From Alicyclobacillus herbarius DSM 13609 (GTDB lineage Bacteria > Bacillota > Bacilli > Alicyclobacillales > Alicyclobacillaceae): a stretch of DNA of 64,000 nt. Below are positions 20,420-29,447 of this stretch, piece by piece. Within the stretch, counting starts at the first letter, position 1, and each line of letters starts with the position of its first letter. The translations under genes were made by a program, and so were the position numbers. The stretch spans positions 62,001 through 126,000 of the forward strand of contig NZ_AUMH01000012.1 of the NCBI RefSeq assembly GCF_000430585.1, read 5' to 3'. The notes beneath the pieces were generated by a model. It was not told the DNA's origin, did not search any database, and worked only from the letters and a program-made list of their open reading frames with translations.

Positions 20420-21262
20420 GTGTTTCTGGGGAGGTGTCCCATCACGACTGGAAAGGCTGCGTCCACAGACGAGGGCGGGAACACCCAAGCGCGTGTAGAT
20501 GGGACCAGGTGCTCGGAAGGGTGGACAAACCACATAGACCGTGAGGTGAACGGGCAGCCGCCACAGCGCAACGCAGCATCAAGTGCCCATGCGCGGGGGA
20601 AGCAGCGCATCGTAGGTGTACGGGAGATTGTGGCCACGGCTTTTCTTTTTCTGGCTGGGATAGCCTGCGTCGTGGCGTTTTTCCATTACGACCAATCCGA
20701 TAGGTTGTCGCGGTTGATTATCGCGGCCGGGCCGTTGGCGAGCGTCATCGGTATCATCCTGATGACCATTTTTTGCATCATCCCTGTCCCGTCCGAGTTT
20801 CTCATTATCATTCTAATGAAGATTTTTGGCCCTTGGCTCGGCAGTTTGTATAGTTGGACGGGATCGATGTTAGGTGCGATGACCACGTTTTGGTTGGCTC
20901 GGCGCTACGGGGGGAAGATGCTGCGGAGGTTCATCACGGAGGAGCGGTTTCAACAGGTCAATCAATGGATAGGCCGCGGGGGACCGCTTGGACTGCTGTT
21001 GGCCCGCATCGTGCCGCTGCCGTTTATCGTCGTCAACTACACAGCCGGCGTCATGAAGTCGGTTCGTACGTGGGATTATTTCTGGACGTCGGCGGTCGGT
21101 GGCATACCATACTATGTCGGTGCGGCGTTGGTGTTTTTGGGGGTGTCCAAGCGCCGCTACATGGTTTGGCTCATCATCGGCGGACTCGTCATCGTGTTGA
21201 TCTGGATTGGCGGTTATTTCCTGAACCGTCACGTGCGCAAACTGAAGCGTTGGGCCCACTGA
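20420..21262 (+). CDS. TVP38/TMEM64 (VTT-domain) membrane protein
   Basis: A DedA-related inner-membrane protein; VTT/DedA proteins are linked to lipid scrambling or carrier recycling and to membrane stability. After ~65 polar residues there are five to six helices; the VTT core is seen in CIIPVPSEFLIIILMKIFG, GSMLGAMTTFWLARRYGG and LLARIVPLPFIVVNYTAGV. The start is uncertain: GTG at 20420 follows TAGGTGAG, ATG at 20390 has no ribosome site. The unusually long polar N-terminus may mean that the true start is further in. Confidence 0.78.
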   Translation: MFLGRCPITTGKAASTDEGGNTQARVDGTRCSEGWTNHIDREVNGQPPQRNAASSAHARGKQRIVGVREIVATAFLFLAGIACVVAFFHYDQSDRLSRLIIAAGPLASVIGIILMTIFCIIPVPSEFLIIILMKIFGPWLGSLYSWTGSMLGAMTTFWLARRYGGKMLRRFITEERFQQVNQWIGRGGPLGLLLARIVPLPFIVVNYTAGVMKSVRTWDYFWTSAVGGIPYYVGAALVFLGVSKRRYMVWLIIGGLVIVLIWIGGYFLNRHVRKLKRWAH

Positions 21263-21312
21263 CACTACCTCGGTGTTTGTGGGCCCAACTTCGAGAGACA
21301 GTTCGACTGGGA

Positions 21313-22473
21313 CTACGCTGCTTTCCCGTCTTCTTTCGTCACTTCCAGTGCGGTCTGTGCCAATTGGCGGCCGAGTCGGATGCTGGGACGTTCCACAAAC
21401 CGGTACATGACGTACGCGGACAGGATGGAGACGGGCGGCACCAAGAGAATAATCCAGTGCTTAGGCAGCCATCCGTCGAGACCATACACTAGACCTGCCA
21501 AGACGACCGGGTGAATCAGGTATAAGCTGAAGGAGATGTGGCCCAGCCAAAGGAACGGTCCCTTACCCAGCCACGTCTTCATCCGAGTGCTGCCAAGGGA
21601 GAGCGCGATGATGAGGGCAGCGGCGACGGCAATGATGATGTCGATGCCAGGGCGTCGTTGGTCAAAGAAGCTATGGATGGCCGGGAACCAGTCCGCATTG
21701 TAAAGGAGTAAGGCTAAGACGAGCAGGACCACTTTGGTGCTGCGAGAGAAGCGCTCCATGATGGCGCGAATGGTCAAACGGTGTTTGGCTAGCAACACGC
21801 CCAAGGCGAAAAAGCCGACGTAGTACAGTGTGGCTCCGAGTCGGTACGGAAACGCGTTGTACCACGCACTCATCGACAGGACCAAACCTGCGGCGCACGG
21901 GACGGACACTTGGGTCGGAATCCTGCGCAGCAGTACGACGAGGACGGGAAAAATCAAGGATATGCGAAGTTCGTGGACGAGCGACCACGAGCTGACGTCC
22001 AGGTTATGCGTGTCCTGACCGGTCATCAGAATGTATTGGGCAACGACGCTTGGCGTGACTGCATGATTCCAGATCCCCTGAAACCAGCTGCTCATGTGCT
22101 CCTCCTGGCCATGCACCGGGCCGTCGGCAAAGACGCAGGTGAGGAGTCCCGCCGAAAGGAGAACCACCACCATGTAGGGAATGTAAAGCCGACATATGCG
22201 TTTCATAAGATAGCCAGCGTACGGAAGGGATTTGTTGTTCAGGAATGGCAGGGCCAACACGAAGCCACTGAGCACAAAGAAGAAAATGACCGCTTCATGG
22301 CCAGCCCAGGCGAGGTGCAAGGGCGTAAAGGTGAGCGCATCCACCCATGGTTTCCCGGGATCTCGATATCCGTTGGCTTGGTTAAAAGCCGGAAGGCTGA
22401 TGAGGCAGTGCTCAAACACCACCGTGAGGGCAGCCAACCCACGCAACGCGTCCAGCACGGCAATTCGCTTCAA
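21313..22473 (-). CDS. Acyltransferase 3 family membrane protein (OafA/YrhL-like)
   Basis: A 386-residue multi-pass O-acyltransferase. It opens IAVLDALRGLAALTVVFEHC with the family R/H pair (LRG...EH), then about ten helices including FFFVLSGFVLALPFL and WLGHISFSLYLIHPVVL. Such enzymes acetylate or succinylate cell-surface polysaccharides and antibiotics. It lacks the C-terminal SGNH domain of OafA. TTG at 22473 lies six bases after GGAGGG. It stands alone. Confidence 0.85.
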   Translation of the reverse strand: MKRIAVLDALRGLAALTVVFEHCLISLPAFNQANGYRDPGKPWVDALTFTPLHLAWAGHEAVIFFFVLSGFVLALPFLNNKSLPYAGYLMKRICRLYIPYMVVVLLSAGLLTCVFADGPVHGQEEHMSSWFQGIWNHAVTPSVVAQYILMTGQDTHNLDVSSWSLVHELRISLIFPVLVVLLRRIPTQVSVPCAAGLVLSMSAWYNAFPYRLGATLYYVGFFALGVLLAKHRLTIRAIMERFSRSTKVVLLVLALLLYNADWFPAIHSFFDQRRPGIDIIIAVAAALIIALSLGSTRMKTWLGKGPFLWLGHISFSLYLIHPVVLAGLVYGLDGWLPKHWIILLVPPVSILSAYVMYRFVERPSIRLGRQLAQTALEVTKEDGKAA

Positions 22474-22841
22474 CCATATCCCTCCAAAATCGCCCCCCTG
22501 TCTGCGGCGTCCGACCTAATGTGTATGGCACGCCGTTTCTCTGTGTGCTTTTCATGCTACAAGACGCAGCTGTAGGGCTCAACCCGAATAAACCTTCGTC
22601 TATCTGCGAGGTCTGCAGTCAGCGGGTATGAATCGGGAAGACCTCCTATACACAACAAAATCCGAGGTAATGTATCGGTTTTTCACTCTTGGCCGGGTTT
22701 CCTGGATTCCTGGATGCCCCAGTGAAGACTTGAAACTGGAAAGTGGGCCAAGAATGTCGTGACGAACATTGTAATGTTCGATGAATTACGAAGTGATAAA
22801 ATAGAATTGCAAGAGGTACCGCTTGGGATGGAGGGAGACGG
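22474..22841. promoter_or_regulatory. Divergent intergenic region with an 18-bp palindrome before korA
   Basis: The 368-base gap between the acyltransferase and korA holds a perfect palindrome, CGAACATTGTAATGTTCG (22763-22780), just upstream of a likely -10 TAAAAT (22797-22802) for korAB, so it covers the -35 region. The rest of the gap shows no gene that I can support. Confidence 0.45.
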
Positions 22842-24599
22842 ATGAACGAAATTGGTTGGAAGGTTGGAGGAAAGCAAGGGGAGGGCATTGACAGCACCGG
22901 TGAGATCTATGCGCTGGCCATGCACAGGCTGGGCTACTTTGTGTTCACGTATCGTCACTTTATGTCGCTCATTAAGGGTGGGCATACCAACTATAAAATC
23001 CGTGTGGCGGATGAAAAGGTGCGTCATCATGGGGACGAGACCCACATCTTAATTGCCTTTGACCAGGTCACGATTGATTACAACGGGTCCGAATTAGCGG
23101 ATGGGGCAATTGTTGTGTACGACGAATCGTCCTTTCAGGCAAAACCTCCATCGTCGGCAAACGTGCACCTCTGCGGGGTGCCGTTGACGGGCATCGCGCG
23201 CGACGCCGGCAGCCCGATTATGAAGAATATGGTGGCCATCGGTGTAACCGCAGCCATCAATGGTCTTCATCCAGACGAGTTTGTGCCCATTGTCGAGGAT
23301 AAATTCGGGAAAAAGGGAACTTCGGTCGTGAACAACAATATGGAGGCTCTGCGGCGTGGACATGCGTATTATCAACAGAATTTTGCGGTACAGTTCCCAG
23401 TGCCGCCCAAGCCGGTTCACCAAGGTCCGGATCATTTATATGCTTCTGGTAATCAAGCAACGGCTTTTGGCGCTCTGGCGGGAGGATGTCGGTTGTTGGC
23501 TGCCTATCCCATCACGCCGGCGACGGAGATTATGTACTGGGTGCTGAAGTATTTTCCCAAGTACGGTGGGGTCGTCCTGCAGGCGGAGGACGAGATTGCG
23601 GCCATCAACATGGCCATTGGCGCCAACTTTGCCGGTGCCCGTGCGATGACGTCGACCTCGGGTCCCGGATTTTCGCTGATGATGGAAGCCCTGGGCTTGT
23701 CCGGGATGTCGGAGACGCCGGTAGTCATCGTCGACGTACAGCGCAGTGGTCCTTCCACTGGGTTGCCGACGAAGACCGAGCAGAGCGACTTGAATGAGGC
23801 CCTCTTTGGCACGCATGGCGAAATCCCGCGCATTGTGCTCACCCCGCGTACCGTGGAGGAGTGTTTTTGGTTCACCGCCGACGCGTTTAACCTAGCAGAC
23901 AAGTATCAATGCCCGGTAATTCTTCTCAGCGACTTGTACCTGGGAATGTCCTACCAATCGATATCCGGATTTCCACTTGAAAAGGTGCACATCGACCGCG
24001 GGAAACTGGTCCGAGTCGAAGACATCGCCAATTCCACTCCGTATCAATACCAACGGTATGACGCCTCGGTTCCGGACGGCATCTCTCCGCGCACCCTGCC
24101 GGGCACACGAAACGGGAGGTACACCGCTTTAGGCAATGAGCACAACGGGATTGGCATCGAGGTGGAGGACCTAGAGACCCGGGTCGCACAAATGAATAAA
24201 CGGGCGCGCAAACTCACCGGCTTTCAGCATGAAAGCGGCGTCAGTGTAGACGGGGCGGCGACCGCTCCAGTAGCACTGATTGGCTTTGGCAGCACGTACG
24301 GGGTGCTCGAGGAGGCACGGATGCGGCTTCAGGCGGAAGGACTGGATGTGAAGCACATTCACTTTTCCCGGGTGGCTCCGTTCCCGCTGGCAGAGTTCCA
24401 GACCGCGATGCGCGGGGTTCGTCGCGCTTTGGTTGTGGAACTGAATTCGACCGGTCAGTTGGCGCAGCTGATTCGACAGCAGGCCGGCTACCATGACAAG
24501 CTGGCCTCCTGCTTGAAATACAATGGCGATCCGATTCTACAAAAGGAAATTTTGGCCCAAGCGAATGAAGTGTTCGCGACGGAGGTGCTGCACGGATGA
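22842..24599 (+). CDS. korA: 2-oxoacid:ferredoxin oxidoreductase, fused gamma-alpha subunit
   Basis: A 585-residue chain that makes acyl-CoA from a 2-oxoacid and passes electrons to ferredoxin. Residues ~1-185 are the gamma domain (GGKQGEGIDSTGEIYA, HFMSLIKGGHTNYKIRV); the rest is the alpha domain (GCRLLAAYPITPATEIMYW, ARAMTSTSGPGFSLMMEALG, RSGPSTGLPTKTEQSDL). The gamma-alpha fusion with a separate beta subunit is the two-subunit type known as KorAB, usually 2-oxoglutarate- or pyruvate-specific. ATG at 22842 has GGAGGG upstream; the stop overlaps korB by ATGA. Confidence 0.92.
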   Translation: MNEIGWKVGGKQGEGIDSTGEIYALAMHRLGYFVFTYRHFMSLIKGGHTNYKIRVADEKVRHHGDETHILIAFDQVTIDYNGSELADGAIVVYDESSFQAKPPSSANVHLCGVPLTGIARDAGSPIMKNMVAIGVTAAINGLHPDEFVPIVEDKFGKKGTSVVNNNMEALRRGHAYYQQNFAVQFPVPPKPVHQGPDHLYASGNQATAFGALAGGCRLLAAYPITPATEIMYWVLKYFPKYGGVVLQAEDEIAAINMAIGANFAGARAMTSTSGPGFSLMMEALGLSGMSETPVVIVDVQRSGPSTGLPTKTEQSDLNEALFGTHGEIPRIVLTPRTVEECFWFTADAFNLADKYQCPVILLSDLYLGMSYQSISGFPLEKVHIDRGKLVRVEDIANSTPYQYQRYDASVPDGISPRTLPGTRNGRYTALGNEHNGIGIEVEDLETRVAQMNKRARKLTGFQHESGVSVDGAATAPVALIGFGSTYGVLEEARMRLQAEGLDVKHIHFSRVAPFPLAEFQTAMRGVRRALVVELNSTGQLAQLIRQQAGYHDKLASCLKYNGDPILQKEILAQANEVFATEVLHG

Positions 24600-25459
24600 C
24601 CACGCTCAAGGATTTTAAGACGGAAAAGGCAACCTGGTGCCCGGGGTGCGGCGATTTTGGGGTGTTGAACGCGTTGCAGAAGGCGGCGGTCAACCTGGGG
24701 ATTCACCCGGACGATATCGTGGTCGTCTCTGGTATCGGCTGTTCCGGCAAAATCTCGCAGCACTTTGGTGGGTACGGGTTTCATTCACTGCACGGACGGT
24801 CTCTGCCCGTCGCGCAAGCGGTGAAGCTGGCGAACAAGGACCTGACCGTGATTGCCGCTGGCGGCGATGGTGACGGATTCGGGATTGGCATGGGTCACTT
24901 TATTCACGCCATGCGGCGGAATATCGATATCACTTACGTGGTGATGGATAATCACATTTACGGGTTGACCACCGGTCAGGCATCCCCGACCAGCGATCCT
25001 GGATTTCAGACGAAGACCTCACCCGATGGTACGGTCGAGATGCCGATTCATCCGATTCAACTGGCTCTGGCGCAAGGGTGCGGATTTGTGGCGCAAGGAT
25101 TCTCCGGGAACATCAAACACTTGACCGAACTGATAGAAAAGGCCATCTGGCACAAAGGATTCTCGTTCGTCAACGTGTTCAGTCCGTGCGTAACCTTTAA
25201 CAAAGTCAACACGTACGATTTCTACAAGCAACACTTGATCAACCTGGATGAAGAGGAAGGATACGATCCGCACGACCGGGAGCAGGCGTTTGCGCGCGTG
25301 GCTGGAAAAGAACAGGCCGTCATCGGCTTAATCTACGAAGATGTGTCCCGCCCGGCGTATGAAGACGCAGTCCACGGGTTTCCGGACGAGGCCATCGCGA
25401 AGCGGGATTGTGCACTCTCTGTGGAACAGCTCGCGGAATTGGCTGCCACTTTTCGGTGA
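24596..25459 (+). CDS. korB: 2-oxoacid:ferredoxin oxidoreductase, beta subunit
   Basis: A 287-residue thiamine-diphosphate subunit. The four cysteines expected to hold the [4Fe-4S] cluster are visible in TWCPGCGDFG, GIGCSGK and FSPCVTFN, and the TPP site in AAGGDGDGFGIG followed by VVMDNHIYGLTTGQ. The substrate (2-oxoglutarate, pyruvate or branched-chain) cannot be fixed from these motifs. It is translationally coupled to korA through ATGA. No ferredoxin gene is adjacent. Confidence 0.92.
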   Translation: MTTLKDFKTEKATWCPGCGDFGVLNALQKAAVNLGIHPDDIVVVSGIGCSGKISQHFGGYGFHSLHGRSLPVAQAVKLANKDLTVIAAGGDGDGFGIGMGHFIHAMRRNIDITYVVMDNHIYGLTTGQASPTSDPGFQTKTSPDGTVEMPIHPIQLALAQGCGFVAQGFSGNIKHLTELIEKAIWHKGFSFVNVFSPCVTFNKVNTYDFYKQHLINLDEEEGYDPHDREQAFARVAGKEQAVIGLIYEDVSRPAYEDAVHGFPDEAIAKRDCALSVEQLAELAATFR

Positions 25460-25543
25460 AGGCCTTTCGGCGAAGGTCCCGATCTCTGAAACCGAGTGCC
25501 ATCTGAAACATCATGCCATCGCGTGAGACTGGCCCATGCAGCG

Positions 25544-25590
25544 AGCCACCCCGCGGGGCCGTTGTTGAAGCTCCGCGGGGTGGCTTGTTC
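25544..25590. terminator. Terminator between korB and mtnB
   Basis: AGCCACCCCGCGG (25544-25556) pairs perfectly with 25573-25585, a 13-bp GC-rich stem in the gap between convergent genes; the following T-run is weak (TTGTTCC). Confidence 0.6.
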
Positions 25591-25658
25591 CACCGCAAAT
25601 CATTGCATCTTCGGGGACACCCGGCTCTTTCCGCTGCGAATTTCGGCGGCCAGGTGGT

Positions 25659-26309
25659 TCACTTGGTCGATGGTTGGCGATATTGCTGCCGTAGAAGGTG
25701 GTATTCGAACAACCACTCGAGAGCTTCCAGGTGCCGCTTCGCGTCCTGTGGGGTATCCCCCCAGGCATAGATGCCATGGTTGCGGACCAGCACGCCCGGC
25801 ACGTCCGGTCGAGCCTCTGACGCAACAGCTTCGCCCAGTCGGTCGAGATCGGCGTAATTTCCGACAATCGGGACTTCAATCGCGGCATCTTCCTCCCAAT
25901 GGCCAAGTGCTTTGAGCAACTCATATCCGGCCAACCGCACGAATCCAGTCGAAAAATACAGGTCAGAGGCGAGGTTGTTGTACAACGTGTGCACGTGCAG
26001 CACCGCGCCGCAGCGGAAGCGGCGATACAGCTGGGTGTGAACCGCCGTCTCTGCGGACGGTTTTTGTTCGGTCCGTTCGAGCACGCAGTTGTCCGCGCCG
26101 ACCAAGATCACGCCCTCTTCGCGCAGGTGCTGTTTGTCCCAGCCACTCGCCGTGATGGCGATAACGAGCGGATCGTCCGCAATTTTTATCGACAGGTTGC
26201 CGCTCGTGGCCGGTAGCCAACCGCGCCCGGCCAATTCGGCGGCGAGCTGGCAGACGGTTTGACGGGCTTGCTGTACGGCGGGTGATGCGGCATCTGCAGG
26301 TTGCGTCAT
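25659..26309 (-). CDS. mtnB: Methylthioribulose-1-phosphate dehydratase
   Basis: Zinc class II aldolase-fold enzyme of methionine salvage; dehydrates 5-methylthioribulose-1-phosphate to 2,3-diketo-5-methylthiopentyl-1-phosphate. The 216-residue chain shows ATSGNLSIKI near the N-terminus, zinc ligands in LHVHTLYNN (His105, His107) and NHGIYAWG, plus KPSAETAVH with the usual Glu. It starts with an ATGA overlap on the mtnX stop (26306-26309), so mtnW-mtnX-mtnB is one coupled unit. Confidence 0.93.
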   Translation of the reverse strand: MTQPADAASPAVQQARQTVCQLAAELAGRGWLPATSGNLSIKIADDPLVIAITASGWDKQHLREEGVILVGADNCVLERTEQKPSAETAVHTQLYRRFRCGAVLHVHTLYNNLASDLYFSTGFVRLAGYELLKALGHWEEDAAIEVPIVGNYADLDRLGEAVASEARPDVPGVLVRNHGIYAWGDTPQDAKRHLEALEWLFEYHLLRQQYRQPSTK

Positions 26310-26983
26310 CGCGGGCTTCCTCCTTCAATGCAGGGCGAGGCCTGTAGAAAATCGAGGATATCAAAGAACGTATGAAACGGGGCATGTTTCAGGTCTAGGC
26401 GCTGACAGGCAGCTAACAGTTTGTCCCGGGCGAATACAAAATCGGCCAATTGCGCCTGCTTCAGGTCGGTCACGCCGTCGCCGATGACGATGATGCGTTC
26501 ACCGGGACGGCGGGTGCGACGGATGACGGTAGGCTTGCACAGTCCGCACCCGCCCGTGCACGCCTCGTCGCACGGCACGCTCCAAACGACGCGTAGAAAC
26601 TCGTCCGAATCGTCCAAACGGTTGCAGTACACCGCGATTGAGTCTCGAAACGGCGCCACGACGGGGTGCACAAAAAAGTCGAAACCACCGCTGACCACGG
26701 TCAGACGCCAGCCCTGCCGTTGGACAAATTCGACAAACGCCGGAAAGCCGGGGCGTACGCGCGTCGCTTGGCGGGCAAACGTCTCGAGCTCCGGCATGCG
26801 GCTGGACGGGATCTGGCCAAACATCGCCTCGACGCCGCGCCTAACCGACCATTCACCCGCATTCACTTTGTCCACGATGGCTTGTCCGGTCTGTGGCAGA
26901 AATTCCTGGACGATGGCGCCAATCATGTCGCGCTCGGCGATGGTGCCGTCAAAGTCGCAGTAGAATGCGAGCGGTTCTCTCAT
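26306..26983 (-). CDS. mtnX: 2-hydroxy-3-keto-5-methylthiopentenyl-1-phosphate phosphatase
   Basis: HAD phosphatase that follows the enolase step and yields acireductone. The 225-residue protein begins MREPLAFYCDFDGTIAERD (motif I DFDGT), has VVSGGFDFFV (motif II Ser) and IVIGDGVTDLKQA (motif IV), and a Cys-rich insert (CDEACTGGCGLCKP) also found in Bacillus MtnX-like proteins. ATG at 26983 overlaps the mtnW stop (ATGA); a GTG at 26998 lies inside mtnW. Confidence 0.92.
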   Translation of the reverse strand: MREPLAFYCDFDGTIAERDMIGAIVQEFLPQTGQAIVDKVNAGEWSVRRGVEAMFGQIPSSRMPELETFARQATRVRPGFPAFVEFVQRQGWRLTVVSGGFDFFVHPVVAPFRDSIAVYCNRLDDSDEFLRVVWSVPCDEACTGGCGLCKPTVIRRTRRPGERIIVIGDGVTDLKQAQLADFVFARDKLLAACQRLDLKHAPFHTFFDILDFLQASPCIEGGSPR

Positions 26984-28209
26984 GCACGAGACCCCCACTT
27001 ATCCAGGGCCAGTCGCAACGGTTCGCTGGTCTTTGCATGTTCCGTGAGCGGGGTGCCGTTTGAGACGGCTTCAGCCGCAGCGAGAAAGGCGCGCCCACCC
27101 CCAGTGGCACCCTGCGGGTGACCGTGAATCGCGCCGCCGGCGTTGAGAATCACGTCGAGCCCAAAATCTCGGACAATGTCGGGTACCAATCCGGGATGAA
27201 CGCCGGCCGACGGAGCCGGGAAGACAGGGCGCAAGCCGTTCTCCTCGCGCAGCGCGCGCACCAGACGCTGGGCCTCAGGGACGGGCAGTTTGACCGATCC
27301 GTACGGCGACGGGAAAATGGCGATGTCCGCTCCCGCTAGGCGCATGAGTTGTCCGAGCACGATGTCGGCGGCGATGCCGTGGTGCGGCGCCGCGTACAGC
27401 GCGCCTGAGACGGCCGGGTGTGCCAGGATGGGCACGGGAATTTCCGCATCGGCGGCAAGGTGCTGCAGGACATCGTATCCGAACGCGACCACGTTCAACA
27501 GCAAGGCGCTGGCACCCAGGTCCACCAGCCGCCGGGCGCGATCGCGCAAATCAAAGACGGGCCCGGTCAAGTTGACCGCATACAGGACGGGGTGCCCGAG
27601 TTTGTCGGCGACCGCATCCGCGACCGCGCGGTAGCGCTCCACGCGCTGTTCGGGCGTGGCGAGGGATTCGCTGAAGAAAATCTCATCGTCCTTAATCAGG
27701 TCGACCCCACCTTCCGCCTGTTCCGTAAAGTGGGCCGTCAATTCATCGAGGGTCTGGCCAAGACAGGATTTAAAGATGCTCATGACGAGCGGACGGTGTT
27801 TCACACCCAGCCGCTCGCGAATGCCCTGTACGCCAAGTTTCGGGCCAGGAAACAGCTGCATGTACGTCTCGGGCAGCTGCAGAGCCGTCAAGCGGATAAC
27901 CCCGTCCATGGACAGCTTCCCAAATACTGTGGTCAGCAGGGCGGCAATACTGGGCGTCAGATTTTGTACTGGATAGCCGATGGTGATGCGTGCCCGCACT
28001 CGGTCGGAGGCGAGCTCTTCCAGGACCTCAATCCCCTGAACGACCCCGCAGTAGGGCCGCATCGACACCTGTTTCGCCGCGGGCACGTCGGTCCACGACC
28101 CGACCGTCAAGCCGACGGCAATGCCTTCTGCCCGTTTTTCCAGGGCGTTCGCTTTATCTTCGAGTTCATACGTGGCCAGAACGTAACGGGAGGCATCAAT
28201 CGCCATCAT
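26980..28209 (-). CDS. mtnW: 2,3-diketo-5-methylthiopentyl-1-phosphate enolase (RuBisCO-like, form IV)
   Basis: RuBisCO-like protein that enolises the diketone in methionine salvage and does not fix CO2. The 409-residue chain keeps the large-subunit fold: GVDLIKDDE (metal-ligand region near residues 170-176), MSIFKSCLG in place of RuBisCO's TIIKPKLG, and GGAIHGHPQGATGGG (phosphate loop). The CSCL-type change of the catalytic loop Lys marks form IV. ATG at 28209 has GGGAG about seven bases upstream. It heads mtnW-mtnX-mtnB, divergent from mtnD; mtnK/mtnA are not in the window. Confidence 0.94.
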   Translation of the reverse strand: MMAIDASRYVLATYELEDKANALEKRAEGIAVGLTVGSWTDVPAAKQVSMRPYCGVVQGIEVLEELASDRVRARITIGYPVQNLTPSIAALLTTVFGKLSMDGVIRLTALQLPETYMQLFPGPKLGVQGIRERLGVKHRPLVMSIFKSCLGQTLDELTAHFTEQAEGGVDLIKDDEIFFSESLATPEQRVERYRAVADAVADKLGHPVLYAVNLTGPVFDLRDRARRLVDLGASALLLNVVAFGYDVLQHLAADAEIPVPILAHPAVSGALYAAPHHGIAADIVLGQLMRLAGADIAIFPSPYGSVKLPVPEAQRLVRALREENGLRPVFPAPSAGVHPGLVPDIVRDFGLDVILNAGGAIHGHPQGATGGGRAFLAAAEAVSNGTPLTEHAKTSEPLRLALDKWGSRA

Positions 28210-28233
28210 CTTCAATCTCCCTTCTGGTGTTTC

Positions 28234-28262
28234 ACTTTATAGAGGGGGGAAAAGCCTGTCAA
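28234..28262 (-). promoter_or_regulatory. Sigma-A-type promoter of mtnWXB
   Basis: On the minus strand TTGACA (28257-28262) is followed by TATAAAGT (28234-28241), with 15-17 bp between depending on which hexamer is taken as -10. It starts ~25 bases before mtnW. The short leader leaves no room for a SAM riboswitch. Confidence 0.5.
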
Positions 28263-28373
28263 CTCAATTTCCGGCGGTTCAAGGAATCTAGGCATGGACT
28301 TTTGTCATGGTCTGCCCTATGATGGGGGCATACGTAAAGGCTTAATAGCGGGGCCATCGGGAGGTTTGTGCAA

Positions 28374-28916
28374 ATGGCGACCATTCGCGTGCGCAATACA
28401 GGGGAAACGATTTCAGGCGAGGCCGAGGTGCGCCAGTTCCTGGAATCCAACCAGGTCTATTATGACCACTGGCAGGCGGACAAACTGCCTGCGTCACTGC
28501 GGGGGAAGTTTCAGTTGACGGCATCTGAGCAGGAAGCGGTGTTGACCGCCTTCCAGCCGGATATTGAACACTTGGCCAATACCCGGGGCTACGTGAAATG
28601 GGATGTCATCTCCCTGTCGGAGTCGACCCCGAACCTGGAGGAGCTGCTGAAAAAATTCGAACAGGTGCACACCCATACTGAAGATGAGGTACGGGCCATC
28701 GTCGCCGGCAGTGGGGTCTTCGTCATTAAAGGTCAAGGGAATACGGGTTACTTCGACGTGGAGCTTGAGGCCGGAGATGTCATTTCCGTCCCCGAAAACA
28801 ATCCCCACTTTTTCACCTTGACAGACGAGCGCAGGGTTGTTGCGATTCGACTGTTTATCGATCCGTCGGGCTGGGTCGCTCATCCGTATGAGGATCCCGA
28901 ATTCCAATCCGCGTAA
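28374..28916 (+). CDS. mtnD: Acireductone dioxygenase
   Basis: Cupin metalloenzyme of methionine salvage; with Fe(II) it turns acireductone into formate and 2-keto-4-methylthiobutyrate, the methionine precursor. The 180-residue protein shows the metal ligands in VHTHTEDEV (His99, His101, Glu105) and NPHFF (His145). ATG at 28374 is nine bases from GGGAGG; the GTG at 28368 is only three bases away. It is transcribed away from mtnWXB and closed by a hairpin at 28936. Confidence 0.94.
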   Translation: MATIRVRNTGETISGEAEVRQFLESNQVYYDHWQADKLPASLRGKFQLTASEQEAVLTAFQPDIEHLANTRGYVKWDVISLSESTPNLEELLKKFEQVHTHTEDEVRAIVAGSGVFVIKGQGNTGYFDVELEAGDVISVPENNPHFFTLTDERRVVAIRLFIDPSGWVAHPYEDPEFQSA

Positions 28917-28935
28917 GGGATATGGACTGAAAAGG

Positions 28936-28962
28936 AACGGCCGCCCTGGTGGCGGCCGTTTA
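28936..28962 (+). terminator. mtnD terminator
   Basis: AACGGCCGCC-CTGGT-GGCGGCCGTT, a perfect 10-bp stem 20 bases after the mtnD stop, followed by a short T-stretch. Confidence 0.65.
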
Positions 28963-29037
28963 CGAACCGAATCTATGCTCGGCGACCCGTTCTGCCTCCC
29001 GGATGGACGCGACCATCTCAGGCTGATGTGTTATGAA

Positions 29038-29274
29038 TTACGCAAACCCTCGCAGGTCTGGCAATAACGTCATCAACGTGAGTAGGGCGAGAAAAATCGT
29101 GATGAAGACCAAGTCCCGCTTTTGTTCCGGTGTGCGTTCATCTTTATGATACGGACCGCGTTTCCATTTGTGCGCCGGCAGATGCACGACGCGGCCGAAC
29201 TCTTCTGGAGTCGCGGATTCGGACTCAGCGAAGCTTGACTTGCGAACCGTATCTTGACTCTCCTCGGGCAGCAT
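29038..29274 (-). CDS. Small C-terminally anchored membrane protein
   Basis: A 78-residue protein of unknown function: ~50 polar, charged residues (PEESQDTVRKSSF, KWKRGPYHKDERTPEQKRD) followed by a single hydrophobic helix (LVFITIFLALLTLMTLL) close to the C-terminus. The tail-anchored layout with a basic stretch before the helix suggests a cytoplasmic N-terminus. ATG at 29274 is seven bases after AAGGAGG; the ATG at 29280 is too close to that site. It stands alone. Confidence 0.6.
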   Translation of the reverse strand: MLPEESQDTVRKSSFAESESATPEEFGRVVHLPAHKWKRGPYHKDERTPEQKRDLVFITIFLALLTLMTLLPDLRGFA

Positions 29275-29447
29275 AATCATTCCTCCTTGGAATTTAAAAG
29301 GAAACGGAGCAGTCTACTCAGGTTGCGCAAAGTCTGAATCATCCGTCTATATTGAGTATATGACTATAGACACAGAAATGCCACACTTTTGCTGAAAAAT
29401 CGCCACATAGTTGAGGGGAAGGTGTGAAGAAAGTCACAACCCTGCAG

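Noticed and set aside
22763-22780. Possible LexA/DinR box before korA
   Set aside because: The half-sites CGAAC/GTTCG are present but separated by 8 bases rather than 4, which does not suit LexA; kept only as an unassigned palindrome.
28216-28373. SAM-I riboswitch before mtnD
   Set aside because: I looked for the conserved core in both directions and did not see it; the gap is too short for one on each side.
29345-29371. GTCTATA-N13-TATAGAC inverted repeat
   Set aside because: Seven-base AT-rich arms in a low-complexity gap, without a promoter or gene at a useful distance; likely chance.
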